A stretch of 64,000 nucleotides of DNA. It comes from Poronia punctata. Its lineage: Eukaryota; Ascomycota; Sordariomycetes; Xylariales; Xylariaceae. The DNA lies in the NCBI GenBank assembly GCA_022579005.1, contig MU401511.1, positions 62,001 through 126,000 on the forward strand, given 5' to 3'. Below the pieces are notes generated by a model, which saw nothing but the letters and a program-made list of their open reading frames with translations, was not told the DNA's origin and ran no database searches. Both the position numbers and the translations under genes were made by a program. This document shows positions 1-13,700 of the stretch, in pieces (the first letter of the stretch is position 1; the number at the start of each line of letters is the position of its first letter).

Positions 1-830
1 CAAAATACTACATGTCATATCCCCCCCCCCCCTCTAAACGCAAAAGCGGTACGATGTCAACAGACAAGAATAAATATTTGCGATCGAGTGGGAAGTGACG
101 TAAAAATACTTTTTTGCTCACAACAACCGCAGCGAAAGGAATTTTTTTTTTAACTCTTACTCGAAAATATATTTCGCGACTACAACATGCATTGATTACA
201 TACTTTCGTGGCGTAGTCAGTCTTACGTCCGATGCATACGAGTACAACATGCAATGCACATAACACGTCCGGGATGGCATGGAAGTAAAAAATAAGACAA
301 CTAACAGCCAGCAATCCAACTCTCAATGGTAAGTAAGTACACGTAGGTGGTCTTTCCAGAGAGATTCTTCGTAGTTTCTCGTTGCATATGTACGTGATTA
401 CGAGTAGGAAGTTATTAAAAAAAAAAAAAATCTCGGAAGTAAAGTAAAGATCTATGTATCGCCTCGCGTATTTAGAACTATGAAAATACGTCAAAGTAAA
501 CAGTCGGATGTACTCATATCTAGGTATATCTTATAACAAAAAATGTACCTACATATCATAAGCCGCCACAATCCGGGGGGGGCTCATCCTGTCTTACTCG
601 TACACACGTGTGAGATGAGATGCAGACATTGTATACTCCTCCTTCTTCTCCTTTCTCACTCGCTCACTCGGAAGGAATACCCGTGAGTAAAACCGACATC
701 AAATCCGAGGCTTCCATCAGATATAGGTCCCTACTCATAATCGTAAGACATTTAACATTTTCTCCTTTCATCCACCTATCCAGGCTACATACCTATGTAA
801 GGAAAAACCAATCTCAAGTTCTACGAGCGT

Positions 831-861
<31 letters not shown>

Positions 862-1155
862 CAAATTTTCTTTTGTTTTCTAGTCAGCATTTATACAGTT
901 AGATATTCCCCACGCTTCTTTCCGTGTGGTCTGTCCGGGACATTCGGCAGGCACTTTTGCCTCCCTCCCTTCTCTCCTTACCTACCAGTGGAAGAGAAAG
1001 GAATTACAGTAGCGTACTCGTACTCCCCTGCCCATCGTGAGGAGTATGACGCTGCCACCCCCCCCCAAAAAGGGGTAAGAGGGTCACTTTCGCAATTGTA
1101 TGTATATCCAACGAAGCAATTCCCGGACACACGTAAGCAGGAACCAAGCAACATT

Positions 1156-1192
<37 letters not shown>

Positions 1193-1846
1193 ACAAATAC
1201 AAAAAATAATAAGGGCTACGTAAAGTTGGGATCTTTTATTTTTTTTATTTAATTTTTTTTTTCGGATCGGCCGTATACAGAAGAGTAAGGTCACTATAGT
1301 GAGTTGGGAAAATACGTACGAGTAAATTCAAGGGCCAAATCGTGCCGCTGACAACGGCTTTGTTATTTATCCCTAGGGCCTAGAGTGTATAATGCAAATT
1401 TTTTTTTTTTTTTTAGCACTGCTTAGATTATGTACCTATATAACCAACCTGGGAAAAGTAGGAGGTTTTCTGAGGGACTTCGTCCTCCTCACGAGGAAAG
1501 ATAAGTACATAGATCTATCTATCAATGCTACCCGCGCTCATACCTACCTAGATATCTGATGGACACGGCGAAATAATAACAACGTACACGTTGTCTGTGT
1601 TATAAATACTATAGAGGTTGTAGCGTTACAGGACAAGGGCAATCCCAGTCAGCGTTTGGGATACCGAGATATACAACATTACCATTCCATGAATGCCTCG
1701 TCTCTGCTCATGAATCCGTCGGTATACCTAGTATAACTCATAATCGATCAGGGATTCAGACTAGGCCATCAAGATGGGAAGGCCGCAGCCACATCTAAAC
1801 AAATCTCTGTTTTGGCCTAACCGATCACCGAATGCTAATATGCATG
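1..1846. other. Gene-free spacer, homopolymer-rich
   Basis: I see no supportable gene here; the open frames are short and run through homopolymers. The stretch holds T runs at about 834-861 and 1160-1186, an A run near 418-430 and several TACGAGTA words (238, 400, 595, 1015, 1318). A small GC-rich hairpin lies near 1470-1495. The window edge cuts the spacer. Confidence 0.6.
834..861. repeat. Poly-T tract (28 T)
   Basis: An uninterrupted T run in spacer DNA; a second run of 27 T lies at 1160-1186. Simple-sequence tracts, with no gene attached. Confidence 0.9.
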
Positions 1847-2908
1847 TCAAGGCCAGACCTCGACGGTCTCCCACTCGCCCTGTACCTTCCCGTGTCTCTC
1901 CCCCCTACCATAGCCAATATACGTATGTATCCATCTCCGGGCTTTCTCGGGGTTGCTCAGATCGGTCTGGTCTACCTCATCAGGCACGATGACCACGACA
2001 CGAAAGTTCTCCCTCGCGACAGGGTCCTCTAGATCGGTGACCTTCTGACCCAGACGCAGATCCAGACCCTCCCCCTCTAAAGCCTGAGACACGGGTCTTC
2101 CCGGCGGCGGGTTCCTGAACGATCCGCGCATCATGGGGCTCAAGTTCCCAAAGTGTGCAGTGATTTCTCTCGCAAAGCTCCACTCCGTCTCACTGCCCTT
2201 CGCAGTCCTATCATCATCCTTGGACAAAGCAGGTTTCCGCATCCGCTCTCTGAGCAACATCATGACTTCCCTTCCCTCAACGGAGCTCTCGATGTCCGGC
2301 GCGAGCACATAGGCCCGTCCGCGTACCCGCCATTGAACCCCGGCCTCGCGGGGCCAGAATACAGCCTCAACAGGGGCGCCGCCGCCCGAGCCCTTCAGCT
2401 TATTCTTTTTTCCCTCCTTGCCTTTTTCTGCCGTCTCCGTCTCCGTCTCCGTCTTCTCGCCCCTCTGTTCCCTCCTCACTTTCGCCAATCCCTCCTCCCA
2501 GAGCTCCTCGCCTACCTTGGCCGTCGTGGGCGAGCTCGGATCCGAGAACCTGTTCTTCACCCTCAAGTCGAGATCCAGGCCGTCCTCCCACAACTCCTCC
2601 ATCTTATCCATGCGCGCGTCCGTGGTCAAGGTCAGTAGGTCGCTTTCCCAGACCCCTGCCGGGTTGAGCGGGGCGTCGTTCTTCGGGTTCACCGGCAGGT
2701 TGGCCCATAACCCGCGGAATATGCACGTCCGTGCCCGTGGCAAGTATAATGGCGGCGCGGCATAGATTGAGGACCGGCGCACATTCGGGCTTGATGATGC
2801 TGCCGGTGCGCGGCGAAGCGTGCTGAGGGTGAACTCGGGCGAGGCCATGTTTTCGACCTGGGAGAGGAAGAGACGGCGCCATGGCGCGGCCTGCTTTGAT
2901 GTCGACAT
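1847..2908 (-). CDS. Alr4036-type pyridoxamine 5'-phosphate oxidase-like FMN-binding protein
   Basis: A single-exon gene of 353 aa. The frame opens further upstream, but MSTSKQ (ATG at 2908) is the start that puts the family motif PWRRLFLSQVENM at the N-terminus. Seen: the FMN-binding split-barrel half (about residues 8-140, with TCIFRGLWANLP and LTLTTDARMDKMEEL), a low-complexity acidic/basic insert of Glu, Thr and Lys (about 150-190), then the second half with VFWPREAGVQWRVRGRAYVL and the C-terminal WIHTYIGYGRGERHGK. This matches the fungal family annotated as pyridoxamine phosphate oxidase, Alr4036 type. Family members are assumed to bind FMN; the true substrate is unknown, and PDX3-type oxidation of vitamin B6 should not be assumed. 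It lies tandem with, and about 1 kb downstream of, the CPSase-ATCase gene on the same strand. A classical PDX3 homologue is elsewhere in the window (about 32.2 kb). Confidence 0.85.
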   Translation of the reverse strand: MSTSKQAAPWRRLFLSQVENMASPEFTLSTLRRAPAASSSPNVRRSSIYAAPPLYLPRARTCIFRGLWANLPVNPKNDAPLNPAGVWESDLLTLTTDARMDKMEELWEDGLDLDLRVKNRFSDPSSPTTAKVGEELWEEGLAKVRREQRGEKTETETETAEKGKEGKKNKLKGSGGGAPVEAVFWPREAGVQWRVRGRAYVLAPDIESSVEGREVMMLLRERMRKPALSKDDDRTAKGSETEWSFAREITAHFGNLSPMMRGSFRNPPPGRPVSQALEGEGLDLRLGQKVTDLEDPVARENFRVVVIVPDEVDQTDLSNPEKARRWIHTYIGYGRGERHGKVQGEWETVEVWP

Positions 2909-3901
2909 GGTATGAATGTCTTCAATCTTGTGGCGAGGATTGTGAAATCGAGTGCGCAACCGCTAGACCATGTGGTGTTAATCGTCGTGTTGCTACTACC
3001 ATGCGGCAAATCCAATTTCCAAAAGCTTCCCCTCTCTCTGGTTATAAATCCCCGGATTTGGTTTTCTCAACCCGCTTTCGGTATGGGGGGTCCCGAAGAA
3101 CCTCGGTCACTACCTAGCTATTCCCTGGTAAATCCAAAGTTTGGTATATAAAATGTTTGCCCCCCAAGAGACAAATTTCAAGTCTGTTATGTGTTTGCAT
3201 TGATCTGGAGAAGGTGAAGGTGAGTTGAAACTCGTGGAATGACGTCACTTAGTTATCATCGCTGGTTGAGACTACAGGCGCCATCAATCGGCCAGAACTT
3301 AAAGAAAGGACTATGGTTGTTTCAAAACTCGTTGTCTTAAACGCACACTTAAGGTTAGATAGGTACCTGACTGTAGCATATTAGAGAATCCGATTATAAT
3401 ACAGCTTAACATAGCAATAAAAGCACTCAGTTTAGTCATACCATAGTAAAGACAAAATATTGCAATGGGCCTGCCCATATTATACACAATCTATATATAC
3501 TCTATATAATACATAACTCATACATAATATACGTCAATCCATCAACGTACACACACGTGACATACATATACAACATACAGAAACAAACCCTCCATATATA
3601 CACCAAAGTCGCATCTGTGTACACACTGAATATACGTGAGTACAAGATAGAGACACATACAAAATGGTACGCCCAAACGCCCAACCCTTCCAGATATGCA
3701 CTTTATATGTGCTGTCATGATCATTCACTCATAGATGGCATGGCCCTCTTTACGTTTCTCGTGGCAAGTATTTCTATCTACTTGAACACAACCGCACAGA
3801 AAAAACAAATCTAACAACTTTTCTCCTTTTCTAGAAAAGATTGAAAAAAAAAAAAGAAAACCAAGAGCCCACACAGCGCTCTCCTGAACGGTTCAAATCC
3901 T
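2909..3901. other. Spacer between the PNPOx-like and CPSase-ATCase genes
   Basis: Holds the promoter of the gene at 1847-2908 and the 3' flank of the CPSase-ATCase gene, including an A-rich stretch near 3844-3856. Nothing else is supportable; the small frames at 3.5-3.8 kb are AT-rich chance frames. Confidence 0.5.
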
Positions 3902-6900
3902 CTAACCAGACATGACTAGCGCTAGCAGAGCCATGCGGCAGTAGAGTCCATATCTCATCTAAAAGTAGTCGTTAGAGTGGCGTTCCATATCAAGAGGAAA
4001 GGAAAGGCCTCGACGGTATTTGTGACGTTACTTACCTGTCTGAAATAAGCAGCTCTGTGGTCAAAGTCAACCTCCTCGGCAACCTCTTCGTTCCTCGGCA
4101 ATGGGTGCAACACCCTGATGTGCTGCTTTGCGTGCTTCAGCGTAGCGTTGTCGATACGGTAAACGTTCTTCACTTTCTCGTACGCCTCCAGACTGGGGAA
4201 TCGTTCCTTTTGCACTCTTGTGCAGTACAGAACGTCACTCCTGGAAAGAATCTCCGGCGTGAGCTCCTCAGACTCGCAAAGCAGCTGGCCTGATGACTTG
4301 AGGACCTCGCGCACTTCATCCGGCAGAGAGAGTGCCTTGGGCGCGACAAGCTGCACTGACACCTGGTAATGCCGGAGGAGGTGGATCAGAGAATGCACTG
4401 GTCGTCCATAGAGAAGGTCGCCAACAAACGTTATCGTCAACCCCTTGACCTTACCGAGCTCCTCACGGATGGTGAAGAGATCGAGGAATGCCTGTGTGGG
4501 ATGCTCTGCGCTTCCGTTGCCTCCGTTGATGACGGGAACCCTGCTGAACTTCTTGGCCACCTCCACAGACTTTTCTTCAGGGTGACGAAGCACGACGGCG
4601 TCACCATAACATTCGAGAGTCCTCAATGTGTCTTGCAGTGTCTCTCCCTTCTGGACAGATGAGTGCGATGTGGTGACGGCAATAGTCCTGCCACCGAGCC
4701 GTTGCATCGCGGCATCAAACGAGACAGATGTACGTGTAGACGGTTCATAGAACATGGTGCACAAAACACGTCCGCGCAGTGTACTGAGTACTCCTTCGCG
4801 TTCCACGCCCAGGCGCATTTCCTGCGCTACCGTAAAGAGAAGGTGGAGATCCGATCTCGAGTAGTTCTTGACGGAAAGAACGTGGGAATTTTTGAATACT
4901 GATGGTTGGGTCAAAAGATCGCGGAGAGAGTTGACAAACGGCGAGCGCGCTGGCCCCGGAAGACTGAATTCGTCTGTCGGAGGACCAACATTCGAGCCAG
5001 TCTGCAGAGCATCGCTTTCGCCATCCTGGTTTCGTGTCGTGCCGACTGCCTTGCTGGACAAGGTGTGTCGGGGACTGAAAACATCCGCTGGGAATGGTGC
5101 AACTTGCGGCGTAGCCAGCACGGTAGGCGACATGGGGGTGGGCAAGATGTTGTGTGCCGACATATCCTTTCCAAGTGGGGAGATAGGGAGCAAGTCGCCA
5201 TCGAGGCAGACCGTTGCCTCGTTGAACGTGACTCTTTGCACAGCCCCACGCATCACTCTCCCAACAAATGGAGACCACGAGGCAGATTCCGCCACTGTGT
5301 AGGTACGGTCTATCTCGACCTCGACCGTCGTTCCCATTTGCTCGTGAAGTTCAAAGATGCGCTTAGGGTTGTCGTACAGGCGGAGTTTGATGTCGTCAAT
5401 TGTGAGTCTGCCCTCGGCGACCGAGGTTAGAAGGAGAGGTAAAGCCTCAGTGATACCAGCCGCGACGTTCGGGTTGACCTTTTCGCCTCGAGCCTCGGAC
5501 ATGGCACGCTCTAGTTGGAATGGAGTGCTGCCAATCGAGAAGACGTCAATTGTAGCTAAGTGTTCCCACAGGGCCTCTTGATCACTCGACTCCGGCAGGA
5601 ACTTGCAATCGGGATAGTCCTTCTGAGATAGATACAACGAGTAAATCGAGACATCACAGGTAACGCTCAAACCCTTCTGCTTACTCAGGGAGATTAACCT
5701 GATATCGTCTCTTGTAGTGACACTAGTGACGTGGATGCGCCTGTTGTGCAGGCTCGCGAGCAACAGAATAGATGCGAGATCGTTTGTTTTGGCGTCGGTG
5801 ATGATCGGCTTGCGTTCCGGCCACGAGTCGAAATGGGCCGTAACAGCGGCAACCTTGCTGATGTTGTCCGAGAGATGATTGAACGGGATAAAGAGCGATC
5901 CGACTTCACCCGACACTTGGCTGATCTGGTTCGCATTGTCAGAAGTGGCCGATATGGAGAGATTGTAGTCGCAATATCCGCCCCGTTTGCTGTTGAGCTG
6001 AGCGAGCTTCAGCGTCCTGGCATCGGTAATGGATCCGTCGACGCCCATGGGCATGATACGGACCATGCTGAATCCGGACGCGATCGAGGCCTTCGTGATG
6101 TCTTGAAGATCATGATTTTCAGGAGACACAAGCCCCGGCACGAAAGCGGCGATGTTGATCAGACCCGGAAGAACAATGGAGCGATGACTTGTCTGGTAGT
6201 CACGGGTGCTGACCTCCAGGTCGAACTGTCTGGCGATTGCTTCGATCAGGATCTTGGCGTTCTTGACATTTGTAACCAGCGGGATTTGGTAGTCCACAGC
6301 CATCCGACGTGTCTGATAGCCTCTGCTCATGTAATTGGCCGGTCGTCGATATTTGTTATTCGACGGCAGGTTGATGTAGAGGTTTATCATATTCTTTGCC
6401 AAGTGTTGGGTCAAGGAGAACTCGGATCTCTGATCGTCATCTCCCTTGCCCAGTGCCTCCAAGAACTGGACGGGTATTCCGTGATCCTGATAGAAATCTG
6501 CCGTTCCCGCTGTAGCATAGAGTTTGTACCCCATCATATGAAGCTTCTCCACAGAAGGAAGCAGCTCCTTCTTATCTCTGTACGAGCCGATAGACAGAAG
6601 GATGTTGCTCTTTGGTATCTTGAAGCCGGTTGACATCAACGCCTTGAGGTAGGCCTCGCTCTTGTCCGATCCGAAACAAGCAACTTCGCCAGTGGAAGCC
6701 ATCTCTACACCAAGCACAGGATCCGCACCAGAAAGCCGAGAGAAGCTGAACTGTGGAACCTTTACTCCCACCGTGCCGGGAGCAAGACTAGTGGGAGGAT
6801 AGGCCGTGAATGGCACTCCCATGATAGCCTTGGTCGCCATCTCGATGAGATCAACTCCCATGACCTTGGACACGAAAGGGAAGGAGCGGGATGCTCGGAC

Positions 6901-9900
6901 ATTGCATTCGATGACCTTGATATCATTGTCTTTCGCGATGAACTGGATGTTGAAAGGACCGGTGATGTTGAGCTTGCTCGCGATTTTCCTCGTCGCCATC
7001 TCGATGCGTTTGATTGTAGTCGGCTCCAGATCTTGCGGCGGTAGGATGAGAGTCGCGTCACCCGAGTGAACGCCGGCATTCTCCACGTGCTCCGAGATGA
7101 AGTGTCCCACAACGGTGCCGTCTTTCGCAACGGCATCCATCTCAATTTCCTTGGCGTTCTCGATGTACTTCGTAATGACAACTGGATGTTCCCTCGAGAC
7201 ATCTGCGGCCTGCTGAAGGAACGATTCCAGATCTGCCTCGGAGTAGACAGTATTCATAGCCGCACCAGACAAAACGTACGATGGCCGGACTAGGACGGGG
7301 TATGAGACGTTTTGGCAGAACGTCTTTGCCTCCTCAAAGCTTGTGAGCTCCTTCCAGGTAGGCTGATCGACGTCAATCTCATCCAGCATGCGCGAGAACT
7401 TGTATCGGTTTTCAGCACGATCGATCATATCTGGCGACGTTCCAAGGACCTTAACCCCGGAGCGCAGCAGAGGCAGGGCGATATTGTTCGGAGTCTGGCC
7501 ACCCATGGCACCGAGCACACCTCCGGCGGATTCCATTTGGTAGATATCAAGGACGGTCTCGACGTTGATATTCTCAAAGTACAAACGGTCGGCTTCGTCA
7601 TAGTCCGTGCTAACCGTCTCAGGGTTGTAGTTGACCATTATAGTCTTGAACCCAGATTCACGTAGAGTACGGATTGCTCGCACTGAACACCAGTCGAACT
7701 CGACCGAAGATCCGATACGATATACACCAGAACCCAACACCATCACACCATGGTCGTTGAAGCTGATATCATGTTCCGACGCATTATAGGTGAGATACAG
7801 GTAGTTCGTGTACGCAGGGAACTCAGCCGCCACCGTGTCGATCTGTTTGACAAAGGGAGTGATGCCGGCCTCGAGCCTCATCCGTCGCACGGCCAGTTCA
7901 TTGGAATCCCAGAACTTGGCCAGCTGACGGTCACTGAATCCCAGTCGCTTTCCTTGCAGAAGCAGATCTGGGCGACCAGAAACCTGAGCAGTCGTGTACT
8001 GGCTCATGGTCTTCCCAAAGTTGCTTAGACCCATAAGTTTGTGCAAAAACCACTTGTCGATCTTAGTCAGCTCCCAGATCTTGTCGACTGAATAACCCGC
8101 ATGCATAGCGTTGGCGATGGCGAAGAGACGCTGGTCCGAGGGCGTTTGCAGTTCGTCGTCGATGGACATGAGTGCCTTGGTTTCACCAAAGCCGAGATTG
8201 TGGAAATCAATGGCACGGATCGCTTTTTGTATGGCTTCTTCAAACGTCCGTCCGATACTCATAACTTCGCCTACACTCTTCATGGAAGAGCCTAGCTGAG
8301 TAGACACCCGCGTGAATTTCTTGAGATCCCATCGAGGCATCTTGACTACGACATAGTCTAGCGACGGCTCGAAACAGGCGCATGTCACCTTTGTGACCGC
8401 GTTCTTGATATCCTTCAGAGGGATTCCAAGGCCCAGCTTCGCCGCGATGAAGGCCAGGGGGTAACCCGTAGCCTTGGAGGCTAACGCAGACGAACGAGAC
8501 AACCGAGCGTTGACCTCGATAATACAGTACTCCCTGGAGAATGGGTTTAGCGCGTACTGGATATTACATTCGCCAACTACGCCAAGGTGACGAATCACAT
8601 TGACGGCTGTCGTCCGCAACATGTTGTAGTCTTCGTCGGAAAGAGTCTGGGATGGAGCAACCACGATAGAATCGCCAGTATGGATGCCCAGAGGGTCGAA
8701 ATTTTCCATGTTACAGACTGTAATGCAGTTGTCCTGAGCATCGCGGACTACCTCGTATTCGATCTCCTTCCAGCCCTTCATACTTCTCTCGATCAGGACC
8801 TGGGGGCTCGCAGCCAGCGCCTTGTGGCAGAGGTCAAGGAGCTCGTCTTCGTTGTTGGCAAAGCCGCTTCCCAGGCCGCCCAAGGCATATGCAGCTCTGA
8901 CGATAACCGGGAATCCAATGTCTTTAACGACAATCATGGCTTCGTCGACACTGCTCGCTGAAGCTGACTTGGCACACTTCTCACCGATCGAGTCCATGCT
9001 TCGAGCAAAAAGTTCTCGATCTTCCGTCGTGATAATTGTGTCAATGGGGGTGCCGAGTACTTTCACTCCTAGTCCGTCAAACTCGTCCTTCAGCTGAATG
9101 CCTACTTGCAGCGCAGTTTGACCACCAAAAGTGACGTAGATGGCGTCTGGGCGCTCGTGTATGATCACCTTGCGCACGAAATCTGCCGTCACCGGAAGGA
9201 AATACACTTTATCAGCGAGACCTTTCGACGTCTGGATAGTTGCGATGTTGGGGTTGATCAGAACCGTATAGATTCCCTCTTCTTTCAAGGCCTTGATAGC
9301 TTGGCTGCCGGAATAATCGAATTCACCAGCTTGGCCAATACTCAGACCGCCGCTTCCTAGAACAAGAACCTTCTTAACATGTACCCGAGGGTGCAACTTT
9401 TCATTCTCCTCGTAGGTACCACCAGGGAAGCTGACGGGCGAGTCGAGAAGTTTCGAGTCCTTTGCACAGTTGAGCATTGTGCTTATGAAGACGTCGAAGA
9501 GGAACTCGGTATCACGAGGGCCAGGTGTGCTCTCTGGGTGGAACTGGACACTGAAGTAGGGCTTGCTGATATGCATAATACCCTCATTGCTACCGTCGTT
9601 GGCGTTGACGAATAACTCCTTCCATTCATTGACAGGGAGGGTCTGTGCACTGACTGCGAAACCGTGGTTCTGAGAGGTGATGTGGCATTTTCCGGTAACC
9701 ATGCTTGTGCAAGGGATATTATGACCACGATTACCAAACTTCATCTTCTCAGTGCTGGCACCTGCAGCCTGGGCCAGGAGTTGATGTCCAAGACAAATCC
9801 CGAAAACAGGCGTCCGGTTTTCTTTGAGAACTTCGGAAATATGTTTGACGGTGGTGTCGCGCAGTACTGCTGGGTCGCCGGGGCCGTTTGAGATGAAAAG

Positions 9901-10792
9901 ACCATCGTAGTCTTTTTCGCCAGAGAAGTCATAATCCCAAGGGCAGACCTTGACTTCGACGCCTCGCTTTAAGAAACACCGTAGTTGGTTATTTTTCATG
10001 CCAACATCTACGCAAAGGACACGAAGAGTTCGTCCTGAGGGATGCTTTAGAGCCGATTCGGGAGTCGGTTGGTACAGTTGAACCTTTTTGATGGACACTG
10101 ACATCGATCAGTACAACAGCACAAAGGAAACTGTAGAAAGCAAGGCTCTAATTTGGCTTACCCTCGGCGACCAAATTCTTAGTATTCGGATTTACCCAAT
10201 CATGAGTCTCGAAGTATGGCTTCCAGTCCTTGCTGATCAGCTGGCTGGTGTGAACTCCATCGACACCATCGGAAAACCCGTTTGTCAAGTCTTGTTTTTG
10301 AAGCAGCATGCGACCCAACATGCTACCTTCTTGACGAATGCGTTCTGTCAAGGCTCTTGTGTCGACTCCGTACATGGCCGGCACACCTTGTTCTTTGAGC
10401 CATGTTCCTAGTGAGGAGGCGGCTAGGAAGTGGGAATAATCTTCGCCAGCGTAGGACGATACGACAAGGCCGGCAATGTGTATCTCGGAGGACTCGAAAT
10501 GGGCGGGTCGATCGCGCAGGAGCTCATCCATCGCTTCACGGGATGGCACACCGTAGTTTCCCACCAGGGGAAACGTGATGACGAGAATTTGACCACGGTA
10601 GGAAGGGTCCGTTATGGACTCGGGGTATCCTACCATGCCGGTCTGGAAGACCAATTCGCCGGCAATGCTCTTCTTAGCGCCAAAGCTATAGCCCTGGTAC
10701 GAAGAGCGGTCCTCGAGATCGAGGCACATGAGGCCCTCGTCCTTGCCATCGGCTAACCGCGCCGTTGACGGTGGATAATGTACGGGCTCCAT
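3902..10792 (-). CDS. URA2: CPSase-ATCase multifunctional pyrimidine biosynthesis protein (GATase, CPSase, inactive DHOase-like, ATCase)
   Basis: Catalyses the first two steps of UMP synthesis: carbamoyl phosphate from glutamine, bicarbonate and ATP, then carbamoyl aspartate. Exons: 10792-10162, 10097-4036 and 3958-3902 (introns of 64 and 77 nt), giving 2249 aa, normal for the family. Domains in order: CPSase small chain (about 20-200), glutamine amidotransferase with Cys312 in [10 protein letters not shown] and His397/Glu399 in VQFHPES, the two ATP-grasp halves of CPSase (about 450-1500), a dihydroorotase-like domain (about 1500-1850), and ATCase (last 320 residues, with [17 protein letters not shown] and [10 protein letters not shown]). 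The dihydroorotase-like region lacks the metal-binding HxH signature, as known for fungal URA2/pyrABCN. The large frame alone would misread the C-terminus; splicing to a 57-nt last exon (starting [14 protein letters not shown]) restores the family ending. Feedback inhibition by UTP is known for the family; nothing in the DNA shows it. Also called pyrABCN or pyr-3. Confidence 0.97.
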
Positions 10793-13700
10793 TATGTTTC
10801 TGGGCTGCAGTACAATTATATAGGGGCGTGACTGAATTGAACTTTTGGGTTTAAAACAAAAAAAACAAGGCTAATTGACTGTGAAGACGAAAAGTGAGGG
10901 GCTTAAGAAAGAAGCCGCAGCACCTGCAATTTTGAAGGTGATAAAAGAAGCGAGAGGCTAGCTCCTTAAGAGACTGCGAGGTGGTGATTTGATCAATTGC
11001 TCATACCGGACTCTTGTCACTGGTCTTAGAGTAAAACAAGATATAGGGGGAAGGCAGTCACAATAGGGTTCAATTCCCACGGCAATGGGGATATAATGAA
11101 TGCAAGACGGCAAGACTGAGAAAAAAAAGTTTTGATGCAGACCGACACCGCAGGTAGCAACTACGTCAAGCTAGCACACGAGCCGTCGGTATGCGGGGCA
11201 GTTCATTGGAGGGGTTAAGAACCCATTAGAGGGGCATCTACAGGTGGAGACGGTTAATCCATTTTGAGTCAGATATCCATCTGGGAGCCAACATGATTGG
11301 CTCATATTGGTCTAGACACTAATCCCTGTAGCCACTGCACACTACTTTGTTCCTGGTCAAAGGTTTTTTTTACAAGTAGTTGTTATTTACACGAATAGCC
11401 TGTTGTCTGTCAGTCACCTGTGTGGCAATTTCACCTGTGGAAAGTTTTTACTCCTCCAATATCTACAAGAGAGGTAGCAGTGGTGAGAATATCCAACAGC
11501 TTTACTCCACTGGAAGGTACAGACAATACTACTAGGATAGGTACCTATGTAAGGTACTGTATGGTTTTGATAGATCCTGACTTTTGATCTGGTTAACCAG
11601 GTTGAGGTAAACATAATTACCTATGGTTTGCAAGGCACAACTTAAGTACTTATAAGCATGTAGTCAACAGGTGACGTACCGATGCAGTTAACTTTGGTTT
11701 AGCAAGCGTTATATTTTTGAATTGCATGCTTGGGTCGCAGCTCTTGCTTGTACTTTACAGATCTTACACGTATAACTATCCTCTGGTCAAAGTATCTACA
11801 ACCTAGATTAGACAGGGGTTAAACTTGCACATGGAACGATGACAGTACACACAAGGATGCTCAAGTGATTGCTGCCTACGTACTCTATTTGCCCTGACAT
11901 GTCAACTAAATATATGTGCGATCAGAGAAGCTGAGCCCGTAGACCAGGCTGTTGGGATATAACTTTTGCTTCAAGTCGTAGGACTCCACGGACTGGAACA
12001 GCTTGTGCTAGTATCCGCATCCACAATACTTAGACTAGGTGGACACGGCCAATAAAGCAACAAAGAGGCGTCGATAACTATATGTATGTGTTTCAAGCAT
12101 ACTGAAGCAAACAATGTCCACGTGATAGAACTGTTTGTTCCAAGTTTGCACAGTTATGCCAATAACAAAATATCTTGGGGTGCTCTAGTACTGGAGGGCG
12201 GTGTAGTCCATAAATGTCGTACCTAGAATATAAAACAATTGTTTTGTTAGAGGGGCCATCCTTGTTAAGCTACACCTTGCTTATAATCTACCTTTATATG
12301 TTATATCTGTGTGTGTATAGGTAGTCAAGTACTATACAAGTGCATATTCCCCTCACTGTAGAGTAGGGGATGGCAAGGCATACAAGTGCGTAACAACCAA
12401 GACTAACCCTCTCTACAACAACGATGCTATTATCGCGTTGCCATCGCTTTAGACAAAGGGCGCGATAGCACTGACAATGTGTGACGAGGTGAGAATGGCA
12501 TTTGAAAGCAACATACAAAAAGCAACCCCATAGAAGATGCAAGAATAGAGTATCTGGTGATGGATTAAGTATTAACCAGGATGTGGTAGGATTTAGACTA
12601 CTATGTACATAGACTAGACTAGTAGGGTCGGAAACTCAAACTTGCATGCATGTGTGCAGTACCATGTAAGCATGTATCTAGGGCCGCTGCCGCTACCTAC
12701 ATTTTATGTATGCACGTTGACACCAGGCACGAGCTTAAAGCTGCATCAACTGCAGTGGTCTGCCAAAGTAGACTACTCTCATGAATAGTCACAGAACAGA
12801 ACGGTTTTCCTTGACCAGACAAGAGGCCAGTCGTCAGAGCATGATCCAATCATGTGCCCACTCTACGATTGCCAGCCTTTCCCAATCTGACCAGGGCATG
12901 GTCATGCGTGCTGCAACATCGGACAGGCGTCGATGCAAAGGAATGAAGTTCTATCACGCCTGACCAATCAAACAGGGTAATGCGCGTGCTACAGGACCAC
13001 CCTTAACTAGAATGCAAAGCGGTGTACGTGTAATACTCAGTAGATTGTGCATGTGAAAAGCAGATAGAGATCAGATAAGCCTTTTGGGATGGTAAGCGTG
13101 GTTGGACATTAAACGTGCAAGTATAGTATAGAATAATAGGTACCTAGTTATCTTCTTGTGTGCAATAGCAAAAGTTCAATTTGAAAGGTTTGACATTGAA
13201 ACCCTTAGCTTTACTTGCTTGAGGTTATTATATTTAATCCTTTAGTTTAATTTTAGTCTCCATGTACGTGTATATGTAGACAGAAGATGGCTCCTGCTGT
13301 ACAAGTTATTTAGACTTTGAGAAGTAGACTAGACATTGTAACTGGTGGTGGGCACCTCAATAATACGCTGCATGCTGGTTGCCGCCTGACTATCTACACG
13401 ACTAATGTAGCCAGTGGCATCCTCTCGTCTCAGATTTGATAAGGTACCTCCTACCTGAGAGTCGTCTTTATAACTTCTTTTGTAGCAATTTACTAGTAAT
13501 ATAGGTAGATGGTAGGTAGCTTGCTTGATTCCTACTTCCTTCAAGTAACATACACCTAGGTTCAGTATTCTACTATCACTTGAATACCACCCCCAAGTTG
13601 GCTCTTCATGCCATTGTTTCGCACTTATCTTCATCATCTGAGACTGATGTAGATACCTACCTACCTACCTACCTAGGTTGGTAGTGTCCCACCCCTACAT

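Noticed and set aside
1460..1500. Hammerhead-like string (CTGAGGGACTTCGTCC then GGAAAG)
   Set aside because: The core CTGANGA and the third stem with a cleavage GTH triplet are missing; it is only a GC-rich hairpin.
5731..6633. A 300-codon plus-strand frame and many others opposite the CPSase-ATCase gene
   Set aside because: They are antisense shadows of a GC-rich coding region; none resembles a protein family and all lie within exon 2 of the real gene.
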